NCBI GenBank assembly: GCA_050745265.1
Contig: JBOGKE010000078.1
Location: forward strand, 38,478-102,477
DNA from: RH2-MAG17b sp050745265
Lineage (GTDB): Bacteria; Acidobacteriota; Terriglobia; UBA7540
Reading direction: 5' to 3'
Length of the DNA: 64,000 nucleotides
The notes beneath the pieces are model-generated. The model was not told where the DNA came from. It searched no databases and saw nothing but the letters and a program-made list of their open reading frames with translations. Each line of letters begins with the position of its first letter. Within the stretch, counting starts at the first letter, position 1. Both the position numbers and the translations under genes were made by a program. Below are positions 1-9,700 of this stretch, in pieces.

Positions 1-119
1 CGGCGGCGTTCAATTTCTTTGTATACCTGGCCGGAGCGCTTACCGTCGCTTCGGGTATTCATTACCTGCTCATTGCCCATCGGCGGTATGAGCCTCACGC
101 CGGGAACCGCTCTTCCTGA
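1..119 (+). CDS. C-terminal fragment of a membrane protein, probably CDP-alcohol phosphatidyltransferase (PgsA-like)
   Basis: An open frame enters from the left edge (first full codon at base 3) and stops at TGA 117-119. The 38 visible residues form one hydrophobic segment (AAFNFFVYLAGALTVASGIH) followed by a short basic tail (HRRYE). The 'ALTVASGIHYL' pattern resembles the last transmembrane helix of phosphatidylglycerophosphate synthases. The catalytic CDP-alcohol motif lies outside the window, so this assignment is inference from the tail only. Any polytopic membrane protein ending this way would fit. Confidence 0.4.
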   Translation, partial: AAFNFFVYLAGALTVASGIHYLLIAHRRYEPHAGNRSS

Positions 120-427
120 TCGGGTGCGCAGGGGGATTGGGACGTTGGGGTGAAGAATAGGCGGGAGATGTGAAGTGGCGGTTAGTTGCTGAAAGATACA
201 GTTGCGGCGCGGACAAGACCGCACCAGGCCGTCCTGCCGTTCATCGCCAGACTTCCACCCGCGCCCGTCTGCTAATCGGGAGCCCCCGGGGGCCGGGAGT
301 TCTTATGTATGAGATATTACTAACATGATCAATAGAGCCTGTCAACCATTTTCTCATGTAATTTTGAAGAAAATATTCAGATAGTGAAAAGACGATCCCG
401 CTGGGCGAGGGGAAACCCGTGTCCTGG

Positions 428-454
428 TTGCGACTCGCCGGAAACCGCTATAAT
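428..454 (+). promoter_or_regulatory. Putative sigma-70 promoter of the amtB-glnB-glnD operon
   Basis: A perfect TATAAT lies at 449-454, 44 bases before the amtB start. TTGCGA at 428-433 is a possible -35 with a short 15-base spacer; TGGTTG at 425-430 gives 18. The rest of the 120-498 gap holds no gene. It is AT-rich around 303-385, so it may hold regulator sites. No sigma-54 site with correct GG-N10-GC spacing was found. Confidence 0.45.
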
Positions 455-498
455 CACCTTCATCTTTTGAGAAAAGTAGATTTCGCCGGAGAGTATCC

Positions 499-1968
499 AT
501 GCATAGGGGTGCGGCGCGCTCGCTGTTCCTAACTGCTTTCATCCTGGCGCTTTTCGCAGCTCCGGGATCGGCCCAGACGCATCGGCTCACAACCGGAACC
601 GAGCCCGCCCGGGCCGCCGGCCCAGTCCGGACCGGGTCCCCGCTCGACGCTCGCCTTGAGGCAAGGATCAGCGCCTTGGAGCGCCAATCCGCCGCAGCGC
701 AGTCGGCGGGCGACAACTCCTGGGTCCTGATGAGCGCGGCCCTAGTGCTGCTGATGACGGGTCCCGGTCTTGCGCTGTTCTACGGCGGGCTGGTGCGCAA
801 GAAGAACGTGCTTGCGACGATGATGCAAAGTTTCATCCTGATGGCAATTGTCACGGTGCTTTGGGTGCTGTTTGGGTACAGCCTGTGCTTTCACGAAGGC
901 AACCGGTTCATCGGAAGTCTGGGCTATTCTTTCATGCACGGCGTCGGGGCCGCGCCGAATCCGGCCTACGCTCCCACCATCCCGCAGCAGAGCTATTTCC
1001 TTTTCCAGCTCATGTTCGCCATCATTACTCCGGCGTTAATCACCGGCGCGTTCGCCGAGCGGATGAAATTCAGCGCGCTGGTGGTATTCATGATTCTGTG
1101 GACCACGTTCGTCTACGATCCGATGGCGCACATGGTGTGGGGCGCGGGCGGGCTGCTGAACGCGACGCTGGGCGGCGTGTTCCCGACGCTCGATTTCGCG
1201 GGCGGCACGGTGGTCCATATTACGTCCGGCATTTCGGCGCTGGTTTGCGCGCTGTACCTGGGCAAGCGCGTGGGCTACCCGCACGAGCCGATGCCGCCGC
1301 ACAATGTGGTACTGAGCGTGATCGGCGCGTGCCTGCTGTGGGTGGGCTGGTTCGGCTTCAACGCGGGCAGCGCGCTGAGCGCGGGTAGCCTTGCCAGCAG
1401 CGCGTTTGCGGCGACTCAGCTCGGCGCCGCCGCGGCAGTGCTCGGCTGGATCGGCGCCGAGTGGATTCGAAACGGAAAACCGAGCGCGCTCGGCGCCATT
1501 TCGGGCGCGGTCGCGGGGCTGGTGGCGATCACGCCGGCTTCGGGATTCGTAGGGCCGATGTCCGCGCTCGCCATCGGCGTGATTGCCGGCGTGGTCTGTT
1601 TCTTCATGGTTTCAACGGTGAAGCGCCGGTTCGGGTACGATGATTCGCTGGACGCCTTCGGAGTGCACGGTGTGGGCGGCACGGTGGGCGCGCTGCTGAC
1701 GGGAGTCTTCGCCGCAAGCGTCATCAACCCAGTGTTCAAAGACCGCTCCGGGCACGCCCTGCCTCTAGGCTTGATCGACGGACACGCCGGGCAGATCCTC
1801 GATCAGCTCGTCGCCGTCGTGATCGCCTGGGTGCTCGCGGGCGTCGTCACGCTGATCATCCTCAAAATCGTCGATGCTGTGATCGGGCTCCGCGTCGATC
1901 CCGAGCACGAGCTGCAGGGACTCGATGTCTCGCAGCACGGCGAAGAGGCATATAATCTGGAGGCGTAG
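499..1968 (+). CDS. amtB: Ammonium transporter AmtB
   Basis: This is an Amt/Rh-family ammonium channel of the inner membrane. The 489-residue product starts with a cleavable signal peptide (about residues 1-26, ending GSAQ) and a charged linker with a short helix (50-70). Eleven transmembrane helices follow from residue 75. Family marks are LFYGGLVRKKN (93-103), the twin-histidine pore residues H240 (GGTVVHITSG) and H390 (FGVHGVGGT), and YDPMAHMVWG (206-215). It is the first gene of an operon with glnB 54 bases downstream and glnD after that, the usual nitrogen-control arrangement in which a PII protein plugs the channel when nitrogen is plentiful. The stop codon is TAG. Confidence 0.97.
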   Translation: MHRGAARSLFLTAFILALFAAPGSAQTHRLTTGTEPARAAGPVRTGSPLDARLEARISALERQSAAAQSAGDNSWVLMSAALVLLMTGPGLALFYGGLVRKKNVLATMMQSFILMAIVTVLWVLFGYSLCFHEGNRFIGSLGYSFMHGVGAAPNPAYAPTIPQQSYFLFQLMFAIITPALITGAFAERMKFSALVVFMILWTTFVYDPMAHMVWGAGGLLNATLGGVFPTLDFAGGTVVHITSGISALVCALYLGKRVGYPHEPMPPHNVVLSVIGACLLWVGWFGFNAGSALSAGSLASSAFAATQLGAAAAVLGWIGAEWIRNGKPSALGAISGAVAGLVAITPASGFVGPMSALAIGVIAGVVCFFMVSTVKRRFGYDDSLDAFGVHGVGGTVGALLTGVFAASVINPVFKDRSGHALPLGLIDGHAGQILDQLVAVVIAWVLAGVVTLIILKIVDAVIGLRVDPEHELQGLDVSQHGEEAYNLEA

Positions 1969-2022
1969 CGGACTTCGCGCCGAATCGGGTGGCGCAACAC
2001 GGCGGAACGGAAGGCGAGCGCA

Positions 2023-2361
2023 ATGAAGAAACTCGAAGCGATTATTCAGACTTCCCGGCTGAATCCGGTGAAAGAAGCGCTGCAGGAAATTGGAGTTGAC
2101 GGCATGACGGTCTCCGAGGTGCGCGGGCACGGGCGCCAAAAGGGTCATACCGAGGTGTACCGCGGCAATGAATACACCGTGGATCTGCTGCCGAAAATTA
2201 AGCTGGAAATTTTCCTGCCCGATCAACTCGTGGACTCCGCAGTCCAAGCGATCCTCAAGACGGCGAAGACCGGCAAAATCGGCGACGGCAAAATTTTCCT
2301 TTCCCAGGTGGAAGAAGCCATCCGCATTCGCAACGAGGAGCGAGGCGACGCTGCCTTGTGA
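2023..2361 (+). CDS. glnB: Nitrogen regulatory protein P-II
   Basis: The 112-residue PII signalling protein is full length. The T-loop contains EVYRGNEYTVDLLPK with tyrosine 51, the residue uridylylated by GlnD. The PII signature VRGHGRQKGHTEVYRG (33-48) and the C-terminal motif GKIGDGKIFL (84-93) are intact, which fits ATP and 2-oxoglutarate binding. It lies between amtB and glnD on the same strand, so it acts as the amtB-linked PII (GlnB or GlnK type; the sequence alone does not separate them). glnD follows after 12 bases. Confidence 0.96.
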   Translation: MKKLEAIIQTSRLNPVKEALQEIGVDGMTVSEVRGHGRQKGHTEVYRGNEYTVDLLPKIKLEIFLPDQLVDSAVQAILKTAKTGKIGDGKIFLSQVEEAIRIRNEERGDAAL

Positions 2362-2373
2362 GGCGCCGCACCG

Positions 2374-5064
2374 GTGCGCGAGAAGACGCAAACACGGCTT
2401 CTGCCCGAGCTGGCGACCCGCTCCGCGGCGCAGTTTTCGGAGCTGCGGGCCGCGTTTGAGGCCACGGGCGACGGCCGTGATTGTCTGCGGCGTCGCTCCG
2501 AGCTCGTCGATGCGATCGTCCGTGAGCTTTATTTGGCGTGGATCGCTTCCCTTCCCGCCGATCCCGAGGGCGTCTGCCTGATCGCGGTGGGGGGTTACGG
2601 CCGCGCCGATCTCTTTCCTTACTCCGACCTCGACCTGCTCTTCGTCGCGCGCGACAGCCGCATTCTCAGTTCGTGCCGCGACGCGATCGCCGGACTGGCT
2701 CGCGACCTTTGGGACTTGCAGATGCGCGTTTCTCACTCGGCGCGCACGCTTGAGGAGTGCGCCCGTTTCGACTCGGAAAATCTCGAGTTCAGCATTTCGC
2801 TGCTCGACCTTCGGTATCTCGCAGGCGAACGCGCGCTGTTCGAAGCGCTCCAGAACCAGACCCTTCCGCACCTGATCGGTCGCGACGGCCCCGATTTGGT
2901 GCGTAATCTGGTCAGCAAGTCCTCCGAGCGCCACTCGAAGCACGGCCACACCATTTTTCATCTCGAGCCCGACGTGAAAGAAGCGCCGGGCGGATTGCGC
3001 GACTATCACGTCGCCCGATGGCTGGCGCGAATCCGCGAAATCTCGTCCAGCGGCCGCGGGGCCTCCGCCGCCGGGCCTACTGCCGAGCCGGCGCAACGGG
3101 TCGAACAGGCCGTGCAGTTCTTATCGAGCGTGCGCTGTTTTTTGCATTTCGATCGCAAGCGCAACGATAATCTCCTCACCTACGAGCTGCAGGACGAGGC
3201 CGCCGCGCGCGCCATCGGCGGCGCTGAGGGACTTGGCGGCAAGCCCGGCAATTCCCGCAAGTCCACCGACGCGGCGCAATGGATGCGGGCGTATTACCGG
3301 CACGTCCGCTCGGTCGAAAGTTTTGCAGGCCGCGCGATTGAAGACTCGCGCCCGCCGAGGTCGTCGCTCTACGGCCTGTTCCAGGATTGGCGTTCGCGGC
3401 TCTCCACCGCCGATTTCTCCGTGATCCAGGGTAAAATTTTTCCCCGCTCGCCCGCGCCCGCCGGATGGCCCGCTCTGCTCAGCCTGTTTGAAATGATGGC
3501 GCGCCACTCGCTCGACCTCAGCCGCGAGGCCGAGCGGTGGGTTGAAGAGAGCCGCGCCGGGCTTGTTGCATCCGCAACACCGGCCCCCGATTCGCCGCCT
3601 GCGCCGCCTAGGGCGACACCGGCCAGGCCGCCTCAGTGGCCCGCGTTCCGCAGGATGCTCGCTTTGCCCGCCACGGCGAATGCTCTGCGGGCCATGCACC
3701 GGCTCGGCCTTCTCGACGAGCTCATCCCGGAGTTTCGCTCGATCGATGCGCTCGTCATCCGCGACTTCTACCATCGCTATACGGTAGACGAGCACACTTT
3801 TATGACCATCGAAACCTTGTGCGAGCTGAAGCGCGGTTCGCGCGAGGCTGAAAGCGGAACCGAAGAAAACCTCGGCGCCTGGAAAGCGAAACTGAGCGAT
3901 CTCTACGCCGCGATCGAGCAGCCCGAGCTCCTGACGCTTGCCCTGCTGCTGCACGACGTGGGTAAAGGGATGGAAGCGCCCGATCACGCAGCCGGAAGCG
4001 TAGAGGCGGCGCGCACCGCGTCCATGCGGCTCGGCTTGGATGCCCAGGACCAGGAGACACTGTGCTTTCTGATCGCTTCCCATCTCGAGATGTCCGCCAC
4101 GGTTTCGCGCCGCGATATCTTCGACCCTGAAACGCTGCGATCGTTTGCGGCGAAGGTCGGTACATCCGAGCGGCTCAAGATGCTGTGCCTCATGACTTGC
4201 TCCGACATCCAGGGCGTGAACCCGGAGGCGCTGACCCCGTGGAAAGCGGAAATGATCTGGCAGCTTTACCTGATGAGCGCGAATTATCTGTTGCGCAGCG
4301 TCGATGAGGATCGATTGCAGACGGCGCAGCCGTCCCTATCCGGCGAGCTCCGGGCGCCGGGCGGCGATGATCGGAGCGAGCTCAAGCTCTTTCTCGAAGG
4401 CTTTCCCAGAAGATACCTCGCCGCCCACTCTCCTTCTGAAATCGCCGAGCACGTGCAATGGGCCCGCAAAGTCTCGCAGAATACAGTCTACGTGAAAGTG
4501 CGGCGGCGCGGCGCGTTCAGCGAGCTCGCCGTGCTCGCCCTGGATCGCCCGCTCCTGTTCGCCTCTGTCACCGGAACGCTGGCCGCCTGGGGGATGAACA
4601 TCATCAAAGCGGAGGCATTCGCGAATCGCTCGGGCCTGGTGCTCGATATCTTCCGTTTTCACGATCTCTACCGCACGCTCGAGCTGAACCCTTCCGAAAC
4701 CGAGCGCCTGGAGCAGGCGATTTCAGACGTTCTCGCGGGCAGCGTCAGCGTTGCGGCGCTGCTGCAAGGCCGCAGCTGGCCGCCCGCCGTCAAGGCCAAA
4801 GTTCGCATCGCGACTCGGGTCAGCTTTGATGATTCCGCTTCATCCCGCTGCACCATCCTGGAGCTGCTGGCCCAGGACCGCCCCGGCCTGCTTTACACCG
4901 CCAGCACAATTCTCGCTCGCTTCGGCTGCAGCATCGAAGTCGCCATGATTGAAACCGAAGCGCAGAAGGCCGTCGACGTGTTCTACCTGACGCGATCCGG
5001 CGCCAAGCTTTCTCCCGACGTACAACAGGAAATCTACTCCGCGCTAATCCAGCAGCTTTCGTGA
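2374..5064 (+). CDS. glnD: Bifunctional PII uridylyltransferase / uridylyl-removing enzyme
   Basis: The product attaches UMP to PII when nitrogen is short and removes it when glutamine is high. The 896 residues show the family order: nucleotidyltransferase domain with GGYGRADLFPYSDLDLLF (73-90; metal-binding D85 and D87), a helical linker, an HD hydrolase domain with LLLHDVGKG near residue 525, and two C-terminal ACT domains (ELAVLALDRPLLFASVTGTL, and ILELLAQDRPGLLYTASTIL) that sense glutamine. The start is GTG at 2374. A GAGG overlaps the glnB stop ten bases upstream, which suggests coupled translation. Confidence 0.96.
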   Translation: MREKTQTRLLPELATRSAAQFSELRAAFEATGDGRDCLRRRSELVDAIVRELYLAWIASLPADPEGVCLIAVGGYGRADLFPYSDLDLLFVARDSRILSSCRDAIAGLARDLWDLQMRVSHSARTLEECARFDSENLEFSISLLDLRYLAGERALFEALQNQTLPHLIGRDGPDLVRNLVSKSSERHSKHGHTIFHLEPDVKEAPGGLRDYHVARWLARIREISSSGRGASAAGPTAEPAQRVEQAVQFLSSVRCFLHFDRKRNDNLLTYELQDEAAARAIGGAEGLGGKPGNSRKSTDAAQWMRAYYRHVRSVESFAGRAIEDSRPPRSSLYGLFQDWRSRLSTADFSVIQGKIFPRSPAPAGWPALLSLFEMMARHSLDLSREAERWVEESRAGLVASATPAPDSPPAPPRATPARPPQWPAFRRMLALPATANALRAMHRLGLLDELIPEFRSIDALVIRDFYHRYTVDEHTFMTIETLCELKRGSREAESGTEENLGAWKAKLSDLYAAIEQPELLTLALLLHDVGKGMEAPDHAAGSVEAARTASMRLGLDAQDQETLCFLIASHLEMSATVSRRDIFDPETLRSFAAKVGTSERLKMLCLMTCSDIQGVNPEALTPWKAEMIWQLYLMSANYLLRSVDEDRLQTAQPSLSGELRAPGGDDRSELKLFLEGFPRRYLAAHSPSEIAEHVQWARKVSQNTVYVKVRRRGAFSELAVLALDRPLLFASVTGTLAAWGMNIIKAEAFANRSGLVLDIFRFHDLYRTLELNPSETERLEQAISDVLAGSVSVAALLQGRSWPPAVKAKVRIATRVSFDDSASSRCTILELLAQDRPGLLYTASTILARFGCSIEVAMIETEAQKAVDVFYLTRSGAKLSPDVQQEIYSALIQQLS

Positions 5065-5172
5065 TCGCCCGAAAAGGGCGAGAAAACGGCAGACGAGCCG
5101 GTGCGAGTCTGATCCCGCCAGAGCAAATTGATGTAGATTTCGGACCGTGACCTGCCGATAAGCACCTTCGGT

Positions 5173-5958
5173 ATGGTCACCAACGGGAGTCCTGACGCTT
5201 GGCTCGCCGTGGGCTGCATCTTCGGGCTGGTCTGGTTTGCGAGAGGGTTCCAGCTTTACCGCAAGTCCCTGATCATCGAGGATACGCCGGTGGTTCCGAT
5301 CCGTAGCGCGGCGATGGGACGGATTCAGACCAAGGGCACCGCGCAGGCAGATGACACGTTCCCGAGCTTTGTAAGTGGAGAGCGCTGCTGCGTGGCGAAG
5401 GTGCAAATTGACCGCTGGGTTGCCAATCGCAGCGGCGGCCACTGGGAGCACTACCGCACCGACCGCCAGGGCGTTCCATTTTACCTGGAAGATGAGACGG
5501 GGCGGGTGCGCGTGGATCCGCGCGGCTGCGATCTCGACGTGCCAGTGTATTGCCGCCGGGAAATCGGGAGCATCCTCGCCTCAGCGATGCGGGAATACGC
5601 GCTCGGCCCATTCGCCGCGCATGGAGGTCCGAGCGGGCGCACGGATGACGAACTCCTCGCCTACGCGGCGCCGGGCCTGTTCGGGTCACATAAATTTCGC
5701 TTCTCGGAATACCTCGTGCAGCCCGGCGGGCAGTACGACATGCTCGGCACCTGCGCGGAGAATCCCAACCCAGCCGGGCCAGACGATCACAACCTGATCA
5801 CTCAGGGCCAAAACGGACAACTGTTCCTGATTTCGTCCCTGACGGAGAAACAACTGGAGCAAAGCCTGAGCTGGAAATCGAGCTTGCACGTGTGGGGTGG
5901 GGCGGCGCTGTCAGTCGCGTGCGCCGCAACCCTTGTGGCCCGGCATCGCTGGTTTTGA
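5173..5958 (+). CDS. GIDE-domain membrane protein (MULAN-like), partner of LemA
   Basis: The 261-residue protein has an N-terminal membrane helix (about 9-27), a soluble central region and a C-terminal helix (about 240-258). The central region, with PVVPIRSAAMGRIQTKG, PFYLEDETGRVRVDPRG and ..KFRFSEYLVQPGGQYDMLGTC, matches the GIDE domain (the BAM region of the eukaryotic MULAN E3 ligase). No RING finger is present, as is usual in bacteria. lemA follows after 25 bases. GIDE and LemA genes commonly sit together, and both products are membrane proteins, so a joint envelope role is likely but unproven. Confidence 0.8.
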   Translation: MVTNGSPDAWLAVGCIFGLVWFARGFQLYRKSLIIEDTPVVPIRSAAMGRIQTKGTAQADDTFPSFVSGERCCVAKVQIDRWVANRSGGHWEHYRTDRQGVPFYLEDETGRVRVDPRGCDLDVPVYCRREIGSILASAMREYALGPFAAHGGPSGRTDDELLAYAAPGLFGSHKFRFSEYLVQPGGQYDMLGTCAENPNPAGPDDHNLITQGQNGQLFLISSLTEKQLEQSLSWKSSLHVWGGAALSVACAATLVARHRWF

Positions 5959-5983
5959 TTTCCGCAACCAAGGGGAATAAACC

Positions 5984-6544
5984 ATGAGCTTTGTAATTAG
6001 CCTGGTGATTTTGCTGCTGATAGCGGCTTGCGTGATCTATGCCGTCATGATCTACAACAGCCTGGTAGATCTGAAAAATAATGTGGACAAGGCGTGGGCC
6101 AACATTGACGTGCTCCTAAAGGAACGCCATGACGAGCTGCCCAAGCTGATCGACACCTGCAAAGGCTACATGCAGTACGAACAGCGAACGTTCGAGATGA
6201 TCACGCAAGCGCGCACCGCCTACCAGAGTGCTTCGTCGGTGCAGGAGAAAGCGCAGGCGGAGCAGACGCTGACCGGTGCGTTGAAGACGCTCTTTGCGGT
6301 TGCGGAAAATTATCCCGAATTGAAGGCGAATAACGACTTCATGCAGCTTCAACAGCGTATCACCGAGATCGAGGAGCGAATCGCCGACCGCCGCGAATTT
6401 TTCAATGACAGCGTCAATACCTACAACATCCGCATTCAGCAGGCTCCTGAAGCGATGATCGCCGGCATGATGCACCTGGAACCGCATGATTTGTTCAAGG
6501 CCGCCGAAGCAGACCGCCAGGATGTGCAAGTAAATTTCGCGTGA
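5984..6544 (+). CDS. lemA: LemA family protein
   Basis: The 186-residue protein has one N-terminal transmembrane helix (about 3-24) and a soluble helical domain. It carries the LemA signature YNSLVDLKNNVDKAWANIDV and LKERHDELPKLIDTCKGYM. LemA proteins form a helical bundle on the membrane; their function is unknown. A ribosome site AAGGGGAA lies eight bases before ATG. It follows the GIDE gene closely and is probably cotranscribed with it. Confidence 0.93.
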   Translation: MSFVISLVILLLIAACVIYAVMIYNSLVDLKNNVDKAWANIDVLLKERHDELPKLIDTCKGYMQYEQRTFEMITQARTAYQSASSVQEKAQAEQTLTGALKTLFAVAENYPELKANNDFMQLQQRITEIEERIADRREFFNDSVNTYNIRIQQAPEAMIAGMMHLEPHDLFKAAEADRQDVQVNFA

Positions 6545-6603
6545 TGGCGGGAGAAAAGTCGCAAACTTATTGAGGATTACGCATTCGAGTGACGCGTTTT
6601 TAT

Positions 6604-6657
6604 TGTAGCGGCGGCCTCTGGCCGCCGGAATTCGGGCGCTCAGAGAGCGCCGCTACA
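6604..6657. repeat. Family F palindromic repeat, copy 1
   Basis: The element has a perfect 10-base terminal inverted repeat, TGTAGCGGCG at 6604-6613 and CGCCGCTACA at 6648-6657. Inside are two further hairpins: GGCGGCC/GGCCGCC, and GGGCGCTC/GAGCGCC. It lies between the convergent lemA and STAND genes and could end transcription from either side. Related copies lie at 33815, 36579 and 56809. Confidence 0.7.
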
Positions 6658-6718
6658 GCGATCGAGCGCCACTATAATACGTAAACCTCACTAGAAACAA
6701 CTCCGCGGCGCCCGGTTT

Positions 6719-9700
6719 TCAGCGCGGACGGCTCGACCCGGAGACGGACGCGGGCGGCGCGGCCAGATCGCGGGGGCACGCCTGGTGCAAGTACTCCTTG
6801 CATTCATCTTGCGTCCAGGCGCGGACAGTCCGGCGGCGCACCAGGCGCAGGAGCTCTTGATCGTCCAATATGAAAACGCGCACCATGCCGTCGTCGCAGG
6901 CCGTGGCCAGTCGTTTCCCGTCCGGGCTGAACGAAACCTGTTCGACGCCGCTCGGGTGAGTGAAACGGAACAGTTCGTCGCCCGTGCGCGCGTCCCAGAC
7001 CCTCGCCGTTCGGTCAAAACTGGCGGTGGCGACGCGGGTACCATCGTAACTGAAGGCAATACCATCAACAACGTTGGTATGTCCCCTCAGAACAATCTTC
7101 CGACCGGTATTCAGGTCCCAGATGATCCCCGTGTGATCGGCGCTGGCAGTGGCCAGGCGTTTGCCGTGAGGGCTGAAGGCCACCCATTCCACTTGACCAT
7201 GGTGCCCCGACAACCCGCGAAGCTGCTTTCCGGATGAGGCGTCCCAAACTCGCGCGGTCCAATCCAATGATGCCGCGGCCACGAGCTTACCATCGCGGCT
7301 GAACGCTACGCCGTCCACGTACACCTGGCCGCCGCTCATCGTCAGGAGGGTGCGACCGGTGGCGACGTCCCACACTACGACGCTATTTGCAGGTCCAGAA
7401 CTCGCCAATCGGCTTCCGTCCAGGCTGAATGCTAAGCCGCTTGGCGAGCCCGCGGGCCATGATCGCACCAGCCGGCCCGTCGCGGTATCGTGAATTTCTA
7501 TGTGGCCCGCCATATCGTAGGTCGCAATGAGACTCGCATCCCGGCTCAGCGCCGCTGCGAAGATCGGTTGTTTGGAGGCTTCAGGAATCGTCCGGGTGAT
7601 GCGATCCGCGTCGCCATCCCACAATTTCGCCGTTGCGTCGAGGCTGGCGCTCGCCACCCGGTCTCCGCGCGCGCTGAAAGCCACGTCTTCGATGGCGTTG
7701 CGGTGAACCCCGGGCACATTCCAATACCGGACCGTTCGGTCCCAGCTTCCGGTCAGCAAATGGTCGCCCCGCGGATCGAATGATATGCTCCGGACGGCTC
7801 CTTTGTGCCCGAGCAGCTCCAGAAGCTGGCGTCCCGTCGCCACGTCCCAGATCGCTACCCGGCCGTCCTCATTACCTGTCGCGAGGCGGGCCCCGCTCGG
7901 GCTGAAGCAAAGGCTGACGACGTCGTTCCCGGGCCCGGATAAGGTTTCGATCGGGCGGCCGGAGGCCGAGTCCCATATCTTGACGGTCCGATCGGAGCTG
8001 CTCGACGCAAGCCGGCGGCCGTCCGCGCTGAAGGCCACCGCCTGAATGGGCAGAGTGTGACCCTGGAGCGTCTTGAACAATCGTCCGATTTTCGAATCCC
8101 AGATTTTGACCGTCTTATCAGCGCTGCCCGTAGCCAGGCGTGTGCCGTCGCGACTGAAGGCCAGGGCCGTAACAGACAGTTTATGGAATTGCTTCGGAGA
8201 GAAATTTGCTCGTCCCGTTCTCGAGTCATAGACAGCAACGGTTCCGTTGATGCCGCCCACCGCCAGAAGCACCCCGGTTTCGCTGAACACCGCCCCGCTT
8301 ACGCTCTCGGGCAGTCCTGGAAGGCTGATCGACCGGCGCGAAGCCAGGATCCAGACTCGAAGCTGCTTGTGCAAATCCGCGGTGACGAGCAAGCTTCCGT
8401 CTGGAGACAGAGCCGTCATCGCAACCTGGTATCCTCCGCCGCGAAGGGTGGCCAATTGCTTATTTGAGGCAACATCCCACACTCGGACGGTCCCGCCCTG
8501 CTCTGCCGCGGCCATCCGCTTTCCATCCGGGGTGAAACTGATCGCCCACACACCATCCGCTCCCAACTCCGGAGTCGTCCGGCGCAACCACGACGTCTGC
8601 ACGGCGCGATTCAGCGCATCACGCGCCTCGTTTCGCAGGTCCCGCACGTCGTATCTCAAGCTCGCGGGAAGTGTGTTATTGTCCAACCGCATGAGCGAAG
8701 ACTCGGCGTACGTCGCGAGCAGCACGCTGCGCTCAGGATTCGTATCCAGATTGCCGGAACTGGCCGAGATCAGACCGTGCGCGACCTCCATCTGCGCCTC
8801 GGCGCCAGCTCTCTTCCAATTTCTGCGGGCCATCGAGGCAAGGACAACCGCCAGCAGAGCCAAAAACGCCGCCGCGATCAGCATCCAGCGCGTTCGACGA
8901 AGCGCCCTGGCCCTCTCTTCCAGGCGCCCCTGCCGCTCGTTTGCGAGCAACTGAGCCTTCTCCGCCAGTTCCCGCTGGCGGCGAGCCTCGTCTTCCTGCC
9001 GGGCGGCTTCGAGGGCGGCCTCCTTTTCAGCAACGAGCTGTTTTTGAGCCTGAATGTACTGGGCGCGCCACTCGAGAATGGGGCGGCCGAGCACGTCGTG
9101 GAAGATTTCAAATCGTGGCGGCAGCGACACACGCCGCAGCACGCGCCGGTCGGAAAGCTTGAGCAGCACCGGCCACACCTGTTCGCGAGACAATTCGGCC
9201 CACGAGACCAGGTCCGAGGTTTCCTGGGCGATCTTCTTGTAGTTGGGAGTGACAAGATAGCGGAAAATTCGAGCGCAGATCATCCGCTCATCCTCTGAAA
9301 GCCCGTCCATCACATGCGCCAGATGACTCTGCAGAATTCGATCCGCTTTCCCGAGCTCTTCGAAGGTGCTCAGCCGGATCACGCGCGACTGCCGCTCGTT
9401 GATTTCCTCGTTCCACAGGCGCTCCATCACGAGTTGGAGGAACGGAGTTTCAATCCGCTCCTCTCTTGCCTGGCCTTCGGTCTGGCCCGCCCCGCCGAAT
9501 TCGCAGCTCTGCAGCTTTCCGGTCCGGACTTCGTCGAGGATTGAGCGCACCAATTCATCTTCAATGGCGACGGGCGCGCCGTTCGCGAGCTTTTGATTAT
9601 AGAGGTCAAGGGGCTTCCGGATCGCCTCCTCGGCCGCCGCCATATTCAGATGGTCGATGCGAAACGTATTGCTCAGCAGATTCGGGATTCGCGCGTCGAA

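Noticed and set aside
173..188. Sigma-54-like site (TGGCGGTTAGTTGC) upstream of amtB
   Set aside because: The GG and GC elements are nine rather than ten bases apart and the site is over 300 bases from the gene. The TATAAT at 449 is a better candidate.
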